NCBI RefSeq assembly: GCF_000023025.1
Contig: NC_012997.1
Location: 2,353,125-2,417,124, forward strand
DNA length: 64,000 nucleotides
Direction: 5' to 3'
Source of the DNA: Teredinibacter turnerae T7901
GTDB taxonomy: Bacteria > Pseudomonadota > Gammaproteobacteria > Pseudomonadales > Cellvibrionaceae
The notes beneath the pieces are model-generated. The model ran no database searches, had not been told where the DNA came from, and was given only the letters and a program-made list of their open reading frames with translations. This document shows, one piece after another, positions 36,326 through 45,267 of this stretch; positions within the stretch are counted from its first letter, which is position 1, and each line of letters starts with the position of its first letter. The position numbers and the translations under genes were made by a program.

Positions 36326-37222
36326 TCACGCAACATTTTCCGAAAGTAAGTCGCTACCGCTGTTAAATGAGAGCGCCAAATCCTGGTACCGTCTATCGTA
36401 TTTCGTTTGTACGCCGTGGTGCAATTCAAAGTAAACGCTCAGTTGCATCGGAAAATCACAGATTGTTAGGTAGGGTAATCCATGGTTGATCGCGCTCGAT
36501 TTGGGTATTAGGGCGATGCCCTGTTCTGATTTCACATAGTTTGGAATCCAATCGTCACAACAACTACTGCATGTGGCTTTAATAGTGAGACCTTCCGCTT
36601 GTATGCGTTCGCAAAGTAACAGCGACGAGTCGCAGTGATCTCTAAACAGAATTCGCTGATGTTCCAGGTCGTTCAAAAAAAGGTTTTCGCGATTTAAGTA
36701 CTCATGTGCGAAGTCAAAAACGATCACAAACGGTTCTTGATGGATGGTGTCGATGAGATTGGAATTGCCTGAGTGAATTCGGCTAGCGAATATAAGATCC
36801 AGTTCGTGGTGGCGCATTTTCTCTTCCAGTTCGGGGGCGCTGCACTCTAAAAACGTAAAGTCGAGGTCACTGTTGAGGTGCCTATAGTTGTCCAATAAGC
36901 GACATATTAGGCTGAACGATAGATTGTGTTGGAATCCAATGCGTAGAAATTCCGCTTGTTGTTCCAGTATACGGCTAGCTTCTTCTTTGGTGCGGCGTGC
37001 ATTAGTATATATATCGACAAAGTTCGGTAATAGCAGGCGTCCCAGATGAGAGAGTTCGACTGAGTTCTTGGTTCGGCATAGAAGCTCACCACCGATGATC
37101 GACTCCAATTTCTTAATCCCTTTAGTCAGCGCTGGTTGAGATACACAGCATTGTTCGGCTGCTCTCGTGAAATTCAGGGTTTCGCTAACAGCGATAAAAT
37201 ATTTAATTTGCGACATTTCCAT
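36326..37222 (-). CDS. LysR family transcriptional regulator
   Basis: Encodes 298 residues. It starts with MEMSQIKYFIAVSETLNFTR and a standard LysR helix-turn-helix (AAEQCCVSQPALTKGIKKLE), followed by an effector-binding domain of normal size. Three clustered cysteines (TCSSCCDDW, ~215-222) in the effector domain are unusual and could sense redox or metal. It is convergent with the channel operon, separated by 121 bp, and lies just downstream of a small minus-strand frame. The target cannot be told from the sequence. Confidence 0.88.
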   Translation of the reverse strand: MEMSQIKYFIAVSETLNFTRAAEQCCVSQPALTKGIKKLESIIGGELLCRTKNSVELSHLGRLLLPNFVDIYTNARRTKEEASRILEQQAEFLRIGFQHNLSFSLICRLLDNYRHLNSDLDFTFLECSAPELEEKMRHHELDLIFASRIHSGNSNLIDTIHQEPFVIVFDFAHEYLNRENLFLNDLEHQRILFRDHCDSSLLLCERIQAEGLTIKATCSSCCDDWIPNYVKSEQGIALIPKSSAINHGLPYLTICDFPMQLSVYFELHHGVQTKYDRRYQDLALSFNSGSDLLSENVA

Positions 37223-37294
37223 CGAGTTGTCCTCGGCTAGATAAGGCTAAAACGGCGTTGATTTCTTCGATTCTGTTTTGCTAAGAATGATTTG

Positions 37295-37600
37295 CTATCT
37301 AGCGATATTTTTAGTGTTATTTTTGAAATGTGGGCACGCTGGTGTCAGCCCGTAGTCTTCTGTTGCTGGCTTGGGCCTTTGCGTTTTATCTATGGAATAA
37401 CCCATGAGCCCTCGATGCATATCTTGGTGATAGTACAACCAATCGTCATATATACGCTCATCTAAAGTGCTAGTGAGTATCGCTGGATTTGTGTGCGTGT
37501 ACTCGTTTGATTTTGCGTAGATTACAGGGGTACCTAGAAGCTTAGACGCACGTATGAGGGGCATCCACGAGAATTTATTCAAATAGTTCTTAACTCTCAT
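37295..37600 (-). CDS. small hypothetical protein
   Basis: Encodes 101 residues with GGGAG about 10 nt upstream of the ATG. No family is recognised. The composition is protein-like: a basic N-terminus, then LIRASKLLGTPVIYAKSNEY and ERIYDDWLYYHQDMHRGLMG, with no signal peptide or membrane helix. It lies 72 bp upstream of the LysR gene on the same strand and may be cotranscribed. It could also be a chance frame in an AT-rich region. Confidence 0.4.
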   Translation of the reverse strand: MRVKNYLNKFSWMPLIRASKLLGTPVIYAKSNEYTHTNPAILTSTLDERIYDDWLYYHQDMHRGLMGYSIDKTQRPKPATEDYGLTPACPHFKNNTKNIAR

Positions 37601-38587
37601 CCATAAACGACTCCCACCTGATATTTATTTGCTCAATCGTATATGTGCGAGCAGATTCTCGAATGTCTCACTTGGTTATAAATATTTTTAGTCAATATTA
37701 AAACGGCTGTTTAATATCGATTAGAAGTAACCGTCCTTGTCGGGATAATGGATGCCATCATGCTTTGCAAGACGACCAAGGTGGTTTCGTGGATTTGAGC
37801 GTGCGGCACTGTATAAGTAGGCCTTGCGCGGTTCGTGTGGTGAGGTTTTAACAACCTTAGGCTTGTTGTTGCTTTGCTGTGGGGTTTAATGGACGATATT
37901 TACGCCAGACGAAGTTGAGTGTTTCGAACGTTTGTTCTCCGGATTTTTTATTCCAAGGGATTCTTTGTTAATGGACTGTTTTAGCGTGGGCACATTCTTT
38001 CGGCGAGTTTTTTGGTACATGATTGCGCTAGGCATTAACACGCTCGATTCATATGAATCTAGGTTTCTGGTCATGGCAAAATTAAGCTTACGTTAATTTA
38101 GATATTTATTATGTATGTGACTCTCAAGGCGTGTGTCGACAGATGCATGTTCTTCTGGTTATTAATAAGCGATATAAAGTTGAGTGGTTGCAGTGTCAGG
38201 CAATGTGATCGAATGAGTTTTGTTAGCCCTTTCTGATTCGGCCGTTTCTTGAGGCTATTGCGCAAGTAGGGTAGCTTCGTAAGGAGGGGGGTTACGCAAG
38301 GTGGGAAAATGTTAATTTAAATTGTCAAGTCGCTAGGCGTATGTTTGGTCGTTTTTGTTACTTCGTTGTGAATTATTCATTATTAATTTGTTTATTATAT
38401 TTCCATGATAGGCAATAGCGCTGTTTAATTCTGCGTCTAGCGAAACGCCAATATGTGCGCTGGTCATGACAATTTAATTTGATGGACGCCAAAAACAACG
38501 AAGTTATTTAAAAACCTATGCATCTCATATAATTAGTGTTTATGATAATTCGCAATTGATTTCAGCTAATTATAAGTATTCGCGAAT
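37601..38587. other. AT-rich intergenic region before the lipid operon
   Basis: Nearly 1 kb without a supported gene. Short frames on both strands lack ribosome sites and coding character. The 3' part (38320-38587) is markedly AT-rich and probably holds the promoter of the downstream operon. I could not fix a -35/-10 pair with confidence. Confidence 0.5.
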
Positions 38588-40516
38588 ATGAATTCTGTAA
38601 TTGTCGAAGATGATCCAACACTAATTCACCGGTTTTTATTCCACGCAGAAAATAAACCAGACGCGCTCGCCTACTGCTTTCTGGAGGATGGTGAGATAGA
38701 TCGGCAACGTGTGTCATTCAGAGATTTACGCGAAATGTCGACGGTGGTGGCGCGAATATTTTCATCTGTTTGCCAGACACAGGAGCCGGTGCTTCTTGCA
38801 CTGCCAAACGACTGCCGATTCATTGTGGGTTTTCTTGCGACGCAGCTGGAGTCGTTAATCGCTATACCTGTCTATCCCCCGGAAGGGAAACACAAGCGTG
38901 CTCGATTTACTTCGATTGTTCATAGTTCCGGCGCTCGTGTTCTACTTACATCATCTGAATATATTAAACGCTGCTCGAACTATTTTTCGACCTTGGCAGA
39001 TGATGGCGTTACGGTTATCGATATCGACTCATTGCTAAACGGCTTGTTGTTGCCATTGCCGCAAGGTGTTTCTGATGTCAACGGCACCCTTGTTCCAGGC
39101 GAAGTTAGCACAAAAGCAACTGGTTTACAGGGGGCTGAAAGTAGCGTTGAAAGTTACAACGTTGAAAGTTACATTGAGCCGAGCGCCAAACCCGACGATA
39201 TTTCATTTGTTCAGTACACATCGGGTTCTACCGGTGAACCGAAAGGCGTTGTGATTACTCATGCTAATCTCATCGAAAACCAGCGAATGATTCAGCGTAG
39301 TTTTTGTCATGACGAGAGCACTGTATTTGGCAGTTGGCTGCCGTTTTATCATGACATGGGCTTGGTCGGCAATATTTTGCAGCCATTGTACTTGGGCATT
39401 CCTTGTTATTTTATGGCCCCGATTGCCTTTATTCAAAAGCCATTTCGTTGGCTGGCCTTAATCTCAAAATATCGTGTTACCACATCTGGTGGGCCCGACT
39501 TTGGGTATGCGCTGTGCGCCAAGCGTGTAAAAGATGCGCAAATAGCATCTTTGGATTTAACCAGTTGGGAAGTGGCTTTCAATGGTTCTGAGCCAGTCAA
39601 ACTCGCGACGATAACACGGTTTCACGCAAAATTTTCAAGCTGCGGATTTTCGGCCAAGAGTATGTACCCTGTATATGGTATGGCCGAAGCGACGTTATTT
39701 ATTAGCGGCGGTTCACGACATAACGAACCGCAGGCACTGCAAATCGATTCGGCAGAACTACAGCGGGGGCGAATTATAGGCGCTGCTGAGAATGAAAACA
39801 GCAAGTCTTTGGTGTGTTGTGGCGACGATATTGACAGGCAGCAAGTGTGTATTGTGGACCCTGCGAGTAGGTTGCCCGTGGCCGACGGTAGTGTTGGTGA
39901 AATCTGGGTGACCGGTGCGCATGTAGCAAAGTCGTACTTCCGAAATCCTGAGCTGAGTCGCTCAACGTTAGCAGCCACCTTCGATTCGGCATCTGATAGC
40001 AATGCTGATCAGAGCCAGTGCAAGTACCTCCGCACCGGCGATTTAGGCGCTGTTGTTAGTGGCGATTTGTATATTACAGGAAGGTTAAAAGATCTAATCG
40101 TGATGCGCGGGCTCAACCATCATCCGCATGATATAGAAGCAACTTTACAGCAGCTCGACGCTAGTCTCGGCGAATACGCCTGTGCATGTTTCACCGACAA
40201 TATTGGGGATGTGGATTTTCTGACTGTCGTGCAAGAGATTGCGCCAACGTACGCAAAATCAGGTTCTCTGGAAGATTTAGCGGATAAAATGTGTGAAGAA
40301 TTAAATCAGGAACACGGGCTGACCTTAGATAGCATCTATTTTGTTCGACCATTTACTATCCCAAAAACCACTAGCGGAAAGTTACAACGCTCCGCTATGC
40401 GTAGCCGCCTTGCGGAAAATGCTGTCACGCCCATATGGCGGTATCTATCGCCAAGAATTGCCCCCTTAGTTACACAAAATGGCACATTAGAGGAGCGGGT
40501 AAGTTATGTCCGCTGA
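38588..40516 (+). CDS. fatty acyl-AMP ligase (FAAL)
   Basis: Encodes 642 residues of the acyl-adenylate-forming superfamily. The P-loop motif is VQYTSGSTGEPKGVVITH (~206-223). FAAL-type hallmarks follow: SWLPFYHDMGLVGNI, TSGGPDFGYALC, YPVYGMAEATLF, and the hinge/core motif YLRTGDLG with ITGRLKDLIVMRG. The C-terminal lysine region reads PKTTSGKLQRSAMR. FAALs activate a free fatty acid as acyl-AMP and load it onto an acyl carrier protein; here that is the ACP two genes on. Its 3' end overlaps the first desaturase start by 11 bp. It is the entry enzyme of this operon. Confidence 0.9.
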   Translation: MNSVIVEDDPTLIHRFLFHAENKPDALAYCFLEDGEIDRQRVSFRDLREMSTVVARIFSSVCQTQEPVLLALPNDCRFIVGFLATQLESLIAIPVYPPEGKHKRARFTSIVHSSGARVLLTSSEYIKRCSNYFSTLADDGVTVIDIDSLLNGLLLPLPQGVSDVNGTLVPGEVSTKATGLQGAESSVESYNVESYIEPSAKPDDISFVQYTSGSTGEPKGVVITHANLIENQRMIQRSFCHDESTVFGSWLPFYHDMGLVGNILQPLYLGIPCYFMAPIAFIQKPFRWLALISKYRVTTSGGPDFGYALCAKRVKDAQIASLDLTSWEVAFNGSEPVKLATITRFHAKFSSCGFSAKSMYPVYGMAEATLFISGGSRHNEPQALQIDSAELQRGRIIGAAENENSKSLVCCGDDIDRQQVCIVDPASRLPVADGSVGEIWVTGAHVAKSYFRNPELSRSTLAATFDSASDSNADQSQCKYLRTGDLGAVVSGDLYITGRLKDLIVMRGLNHHPHDIEATLQQLDASLGEYACACFTDNIGDVDFLTVVQEIAPTYAKSGSLEDLADKMCEELNQEHGLTLDSIYFVRPFTIPKTTSGKLQRSAMRSRLAENAVTPIWRYLSPRIAPLVTQNGTLEERVSYVR

Positions 40517-41414
40517 TACGTCATCGCCAGCCAAACAAGAATTTTCCAGTTTCGCAAAAGAATTGCAATGGTCGCAAAAGCTTCATGCCGGCGCAATTTT
40601 GCTTGTGCCATTCGCTGGTGTTTGTGCGCTCATTGCGTGCGCTGTTGTTGTTCCTGTTGCCTTGGTGAATTGGGTCGTTTTTATTGTGATGTATTTTCTC
40701 ACAATGGTCGTGGGCATCACTGTCGGGTATCACCGAATGCTCGCTCACCGCTCTTTCAAAGCGCCCCCGGCTATTCGATGTTTTATTGCGATTTGTGGCT
40801 GTATGGCCGCGCAAGGCACGCCCTCCTACTGGGTCAGCAACCATCGCCGCCATCATCAGTACAGCGATAAGGCCGGTGACCCGCATTCACCCGTTTGTGA
40901 CAGTGATGTCAGTCTCGGGCGGTGGAAAGGATTTACTCACAGTCATTTTGGCTGGATGTTTACGCACGAGTTAACCCCTACAACCCGGTATGCGAAGGAT
41001 CTTTTACAGGACCGCCTGCTAGGGAGAATATCCAGTCTGTATTGGTGGTGGGTTTATCTGGGAATTCTCGCTCCAGGTGTTTTTGTGTACCTGTGGACGG
41101 CAAGTCCTGTACAGGCGGCCATTGCGATTTTATTAGCGGGGTTAACACGATTGTGTGTTGCGCTGCATGTGACTAGCGCGATTAATTCATTGTGCCATAT
41201 GTTCGGCGGTCGTCCTCATCTAACGCGTGATAGCAGCGGTAATCTTGCGTGGCTTGCGGTGCTGTCTGGCGGTGAGTCATGGCATAACAACCACCATGCA
41301 TTTCCGCATTCCGCGAAATTTGGGCATAAATGGTGGCAGCTAGATCCGGGTTTTATTTTTATTTATCTACTCGAAAAAGCGGGGCTGGCGTGGGATGTAA
41401 AGCGCCCAGCCTGA
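40506..41414 (+). CDS. membrane fatty acyl desaturase 1
   Basis: Encodes 302 residues. The three histidine boxes of membrane acyl desaturases are present: HRMLAHRSF, HRRHHQYS and HNNHHAF, separated by paired membrane helices. The DPHSP and WHNNHHAFPHSAKFGHKWWQ segments are typical of delta-9 (stearoyl-CoA-like) enzymes. Between FAAL and ACP genes the likely substrate is an ACP-bound chain, and the product a double or triple bond, as with JamB. The exact position of dehydrogenation cannot be read from the sequence. Confidence 0.88.
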   Translation: MSADTSSPAKQEFSSFAKELQWSQKLHAGAILLVPFAGVCALIACAVVVPVALVNWVVFIVMYFLTMVVGITVGYHRMLAHRSFKAPPAIRCFIAICGCMAAQGTPSYWVSNHRRHHQYSDKAGDPHSPVCDSDVSLGRWKGFTHSHFGWMFTHELTPTTRYAKDLLQDRLLGRISSLYWWWVYLGILAPGVFVYLWTASPVQAAIAILLAGLTRLCVALHVTSAINSLCHMFGGRPHLTRDSSGNLAWLAVLSGGESWHNNHHAFPHSAKFGHKWWQLDPGFIFIYLLEKAGLAWDVKRPA

Positions 41415-41461
41415 AAAATTTGAAATACGGACTTTGATAACTCGTTAGAGTGGGGCACCCA

Positions 41462-41725
41462 ATGACAACTGTAGAAACACTAGAACCAACAATCACTGCT
41501 GAGGATGTTCAGCAATGGCTCGCTGAATACATTGCAGACGTATTGGAAATTAGCGAAAGTGCGATTGATTTTGATACGCCGTTCCACCAGTTCGGGCTGG
41601 ATTCGTCTGCTGTTGTGGGTTTAGTGGCAGATCTTAGTGAGTGGAGTGGAGTGGCGATAGGTATTAAATCCATCCGCAAAAATAATTCTATCCATGCGCT
41701 ATCGCAATTTATTGCCGCGAAATAG
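41462..41725 (+). CDS. acyl carrier protein
   Basis: Encodes 87 residues from the ATG at 41462, with GGGG just upstream; a GTG at 41450 is less likely. It is a four-helix carrier with the phosphopantetheine site [11 protein letters not shown], Ser48 being the probable attachment residue in place within Asp-Ser. The length is right for a stand-alone ACP. It is flanked on both sides by desaturase genes and preceded by the FAAL, so it is a dedicated carrier for the modified fatty acid (JamC- or FeeL-like role) rather than the housekeeping AcpP. Confidence 0.9.
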
Positions 41726-41736
41726 GGGGGCATCTG

Positions 41737-42756
41737 ATGAGTAATACATTTGACAACGCCCTCGCGCAGCCGCAAACCGGGATGGATCTCGAAGGAGTAA
41801 GCACAGTGGCACCGCGTAAAAAATCGCGGAAAAATGCGCGAGTTACGCTTAACGACCCTGGCGTGCAGGCGACGCAAAAAGTTATCGCCTACTTAACTAT
41901 TATCGTTCCCTTGTTGGGTCTGGTTGCTGCACTCTATCTGGCATATCAAAACGGCATTTCTCAATTGGATATCGCCTTGCTTGTCGGCATGTATTTGCTG
42001 ACAAATCTTGGTATTGAGATGGGCTACCACCGTTTGTTTGCGCATCGTACATTTAAAACATTTGGCTTTGTTCATTATTTGCTGATGGTATTCGGCCAAA
42101 TGGCGGGTGAAGGGGGAGTAATATATTGGGTGGCCACTCACCGTCGTCATCACATCCATAGTGACACAGCGCTTGATCCGCATTCGCCGCATACTTGCCA
42201 CACCGGGGCTGAGCCAGAAGAGCTAAATTTGCGCCGCGGCCTCTTGCATGCGCATCTCGGCTGGATGGTAAACGACAAGGTAACTAACAGTGCACTGTTC
42301 ACCGAAGATCTCACCCGCGACCCGCTGACAAAAGCCATTAACGATCTCTACTTTCCCATTTTAATTCTCGGCCTGATCATACCGGCAGCTATCGGCGGAA
42401 TCGTCACCAACAGCTGGTACGGCGCGCTTACCGGATTTTTGTGGGGTGGTTTGGTACGCATGTTTTTTGTTACGCATTCTACCTGGCTAAATGGCTCCTT
42501 TGCACATCGATATGGTTCAAAACCGTTTGAAACGGGCGATCATAGTGCAAATAATTTTTGGTGCGCGATCCCGACGTTTGGTGCTTCCTGGCAAAATAAT
42601 CACCATGCATTTCCGCTTTCTGCGATGTTAGGTTTGAAGTGGTGGCAAATCGATATCGCCTGGTATTTTATTTGGGTATTTGAAAAACTTGGGCTTGCGT
42701 GGTCGGTGCGACGTCTAACGCCCGAGCATATTGAACGAAAGCGCAAAGTGGCGTAG
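41737..42756 (+). CDS. membrane fatty acyl desaturase 2
   Basis: Encodes 339 residues, with GGGGGG 6-7 nt before the ATG. The histidine boxes are [17 protein letters not shown] and [14 protein letters not shown]. An extra N-terminal basic segment of ~50 residues ([10 protein letters not shown]) distinguishes it from the first desaturase; the paralogues are otherwise collinear. Two different desaturases on one ACP suggest stepwise modification of one chain, either two double bonds or an alkene turned into an alkyne. The next gene starts 5 nt after its stop. Confidence 0.88.
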
Positions 42757-42760
42757 CCGT

Positions 42761-43393
42761 ATGTTGCAGGAACTCCATACTTTAACTAAGGGCCCGCTTG
42801 AACTAGATATTGATGGCGAGACATTTATTTTAAAAACCTATTTGTGTGAGATACCCGAAGGTTTGTTCGAACTGCGTAAAATGGTCTACGGAGAAGAGCA
42901 GGCATTTCTGAAGGAAGACCAGCTATTGCTGCCGGAAGATTATACCTGCCACCATGTATGTGTTTACCATTCTGGTATTTTGGTAGCTGCCATGGTTGGT
43001 ATGCCTGTCGATCAATCTCCTTACCCGGAAATGACTGGCGCCACAGGGGAGGAGCTACAAAGTTGCTATTTTTCGTCAAAAGGCATTGTGCATCCGGAAT
43101 ATCGCAGTCGATTCAGATTGTGGCCGTTATTAACCTATCTCACGTTTTTGCATGGCACTAAATCAGGTTATAACGATAATCTGAGCTTGTTCGAAAACAA
43201 AAGTTTTGTTGAGCTGCTTATGGACGTCGAGTGGCTGTCGCACCTGCCGGATGTGTTTTATGAAGGTGATAATCACCGCTATCAACTCTTTCCTGCTCGG
43301 GTAAATCTTAAATACGGTGCCGAAGAGGCTTGGGAAGTACTCGATCCCAGCGTTCAGAACGCAATGCAAGAAAACAGGCTGACTTTAGCTTAA
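42761..43393 (+). CDS. GNAT-fold N-acyltransferase (N-acyl amino acid synthase-like)
   Basis: Encodes 210 residues from the ATG at 42761; an upstream TTG would overlap the desaturase. The first strand-helix region (EGLFELRKMVYGEEQAFLKE) resembles the 'LRxxVYxEE' segment of LuxI/FeeM-like acyl transferases, and KGIVHPEYRSRFRLWPLLT matches GNAT motif A with a poorly kept P-loop. Such enzymes take an acyl chain from ACP and place it on an amine. With the upstream ACP this gives a plausible release step as an N-acyl amine or amino acid. The acceptor is unknown. Its stop overlaps the next ATG (TAATG). Confidence 0.65.
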   Translation: MLQELHTLTKGPLELDIDGETFILKTYLCEIPEGLFELRKMVYGEEQAFLKEDQLLLPEDYTCHHVCVYHSGILVAAMVGMPVDQSPYPEMTGATGEELQSCYFSSKGIVHPEYRSRFRLWPLLTYLTFLHGTKSGYNDNLSLFENKSFVELLMDVEWLSHLPDVFYEGDNHRYQLFPARVNLKYGAEEAWEVLDPSVQNAMQENRLTLA

Positions 43394-45015
43394 TGGAAGT
43401 CGCCGACACTCGAGTGGCCGATTTTATTACCGAAGCGCGCAATGCGCTCGGGGCGGAATTCGTACTGGAAAAGGCGTTGGCTCAGGCCTTCGAGCAGTGT
43501 GTTAGTGGCCATTCGCGCAGAATTGCTGCCGTTGTACAAGCTCGTGATATACCGCAGATTCGCATAGTATTGCAGTTATGTAAAAAGTTTGAACTTGGCC
43601 TCTACCCCGTAAGCCAGGGAAAAAACTGGGGAATGGGCTCGCGATTGCCGGTGCAAAACGGGTGTGTTGTACTGGATCTTTCTGGTATGAGCAAGATTGC
43701 GCATATCGACCCCGTTTTCGGTACGATAACTTTAGAGCCTGGCGTAACCCAACAACAAGTATATGAGCACCTTCTGCAGGAGAACCTACCGTTTTACATG
43801 GATGTAACTGGCTCCAGCAGGGAGAGCAGCGTTATTGGGAATCTTCTCGAGCGTGGCGTTGCATACAATACACTTCGCGTCGACCAGTTGGTGCAGCTCG
43901 AAGTTATGCTGGCCGATGGCTCAATTGTTAAAACAGGTTTTGGCGAGGCACCCAACTCCTTGGTTTCTCACCTGTATCCCCATGGGCTAGGCCCTAACCT
44001 CACCGGGATTTTTTTGCAGTCCAATTTTGGCATTGTCATATCCGCCACACTCACGCTCCTGCCAAAGCAGGAATCGCACTTCGTCTTCATCGCGAATATC
44101 CGTGAGACTCGGATGGTGGCAAACGTGATAGACGATCTGCGTTTGCTGCTCCAGCAAAAAATTCTCGACTGCGTTGTGCATGTTGGTAACCATAAACGCC
44201 GGGAAATCACCCTTGCGCCCTTGGTATTCGAAGCCGCAAAGAAATACGGTGTGACCCTAACTCGGGGGGAGTGCGAGGGTTTGGTTAATCGCACATCACG
44301 CGGTGACTGGTCTGCGGTTGGTGTTATCGCCGGCAATCGGCACTGTGTAAAAGCACATAAAAAGATAGTGCAAAAGACGTTAGGGGCTTACGGAAAAGTC
44401 GGGTGGCTGACCGCTGAAAAATTACGAATAGCAAAAAATGCGATGCGTCTTATTGGTTTGAAGCGCCAGCTAATATTTTTGGAGGCGGTTACGCCGCTTT
44501 TGGGTTATGCATTGGGAAAACCCAGTAGTGAGGCGCTGCGAAGTGCGTACTGGCCATTTTGCAATGAGCAGGCTAACTGGCAAAATCCGGACTTTCCGAG
44601 TGATGGAGGTTTGATATTTTGTACCCCACTGCTGCCAATGTGCAGCAGCGCGATTGAAAAATTTCACCAGATTACGCAGGAGTTTGAGCGCACGTATCTG
44701 GTGAAGTTTGCGATTACGTTGAATACAATGAACAGGAGTTGTATCGAGGCGGTCATCAGCCTTGAATTCGATCGCCAGAATGCAGATACCGTACAGCGAA
44801 CAAAAACTATCATGACCAACTTGTTGGAGCAGTGCGCTGCCGAGGGGTTTTTACCCTATCGGTTGGATATTGATAGTTACCGAAAATTTTGTAATAACCA
44901 CACAGAGCTGTCGCGCACCAGCCAGAGAATTAAACAATTACTGGACCCTGACGGAATTATTGCTCCAGGCCGCTATGGCTTGAGTGCTGGACCTAGAGAT
45001 GCTAGGGCCTGTTAA
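43393..45015 (+). CDS. VAO-family FAD-linked oxidase/dehydrogenase
   Basis: Encodes 540 residues. The ATG at 43393 overlaps the previous stop (TAATG), which decides the start over upstream in-frame codons. The PP-loop FAD-binding domain shows YPVSQGKNWGMGSRLP and VLDLSGMSKI, then GVTQQQVYEHL. The FAD-linked oxidase C-terminal domain ends with GIIAPGRYG. This is the layout of vanillyl-alcohol oxidase and 4-cresol dehydrogenase flavoproteins, which often oxidise para-substituted phenols. In this operon it could dehydrogenate an N-acyl aromatic amino acid. The last codons (ARAC and stop) lie inside repeat copy B, so the original C-terminus may have been changed by the insertion. Confidence 0.8.
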   Translation: MEVADTRVADFITEARNALGAEFVLEKALAQAFEQCVSGHSRRIAAVVQARDIPQIRIVLQLCKKFELGLYPVSQGKNWGMGSRLPVQNGCVVLDLSGMSKIAHIDPVFGTITLEPGVTQQQVYEHLLQENLPFYMDVTGSSRESSVIGNLLERGVAYNTLRVDQLVQLEVMLADGSIVKTGFGEAPNSLVSHLYPHGLGPNLTGIFLQSNFGIVISATLTLLPKQESHFVFIANIRETRMVANVIDDLRLLLQQKILDCVVHVGNHKRREITLAPLVFEAAKKYGVTLTRGECEGLVNRTSRGDWSAVGVIAGNRHCVKAHKKIVQKTLGAYGKVGWLTAEKLRIAKNAMRLIGLKRQLIFLEAVTPLLGYALGKPSSEALRSAYWPFCNEQANWQNPDFPSDGGLIFCTPLLPMCSSAIEKFHQITQEFERTYLVKFAITLNTMNRSCIEAVISLEFDRQNADTVQRTKTIMTNLLEQCAAEGFLPYRLDIDSYRKFCNNHTELSRTSQRIKQLLDPDGIIAPGRYGLSAGPRDARAC

Positions 45016-45267
45016 CACTAATTCAATTCGCTCTGCTGGAGCCTGTATTTTCAGGATGAAAGGCATTTTTGGCGTTGTTTAGCGGGCTAAACGAGCGAAA
45101 AATAACGCATCAGCCTGGAAATACAGGCCCAGCCCTGCGGGTTGCGGCTAAAATCCCGCTCTCAGCGTTGTTTATCGCTCATTTGGAACAACCAAACTAC
45201 GCTCCAAACGCCTTGACAGCGAAATTTTAGCCGCAACAGAATGAATCGAATTAGTGTTAACAGGCCC
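45005..45267 (+). repeat. dispersed MITE-like element, copy B
   Basis: 263 bp, the same orientation as copy A and more than 90% alike by eye, with the same 20-bp terminal inverted repeats extended here by CTA/TAG on both ends. It fills the gap between two convergent genes. The TAA stop of the flavoprotein gene lies within its left end, and the TAG stop of the antiporter gene begins at its last base. The internal hairpin arms match those of copy A. Confidence 0.85.

Noticed and set aside
37886-38074. 62-codon minus-strand frame in the AT-rich gap
   Set aside because: No ribosome site and no protein-like features; likely chance.
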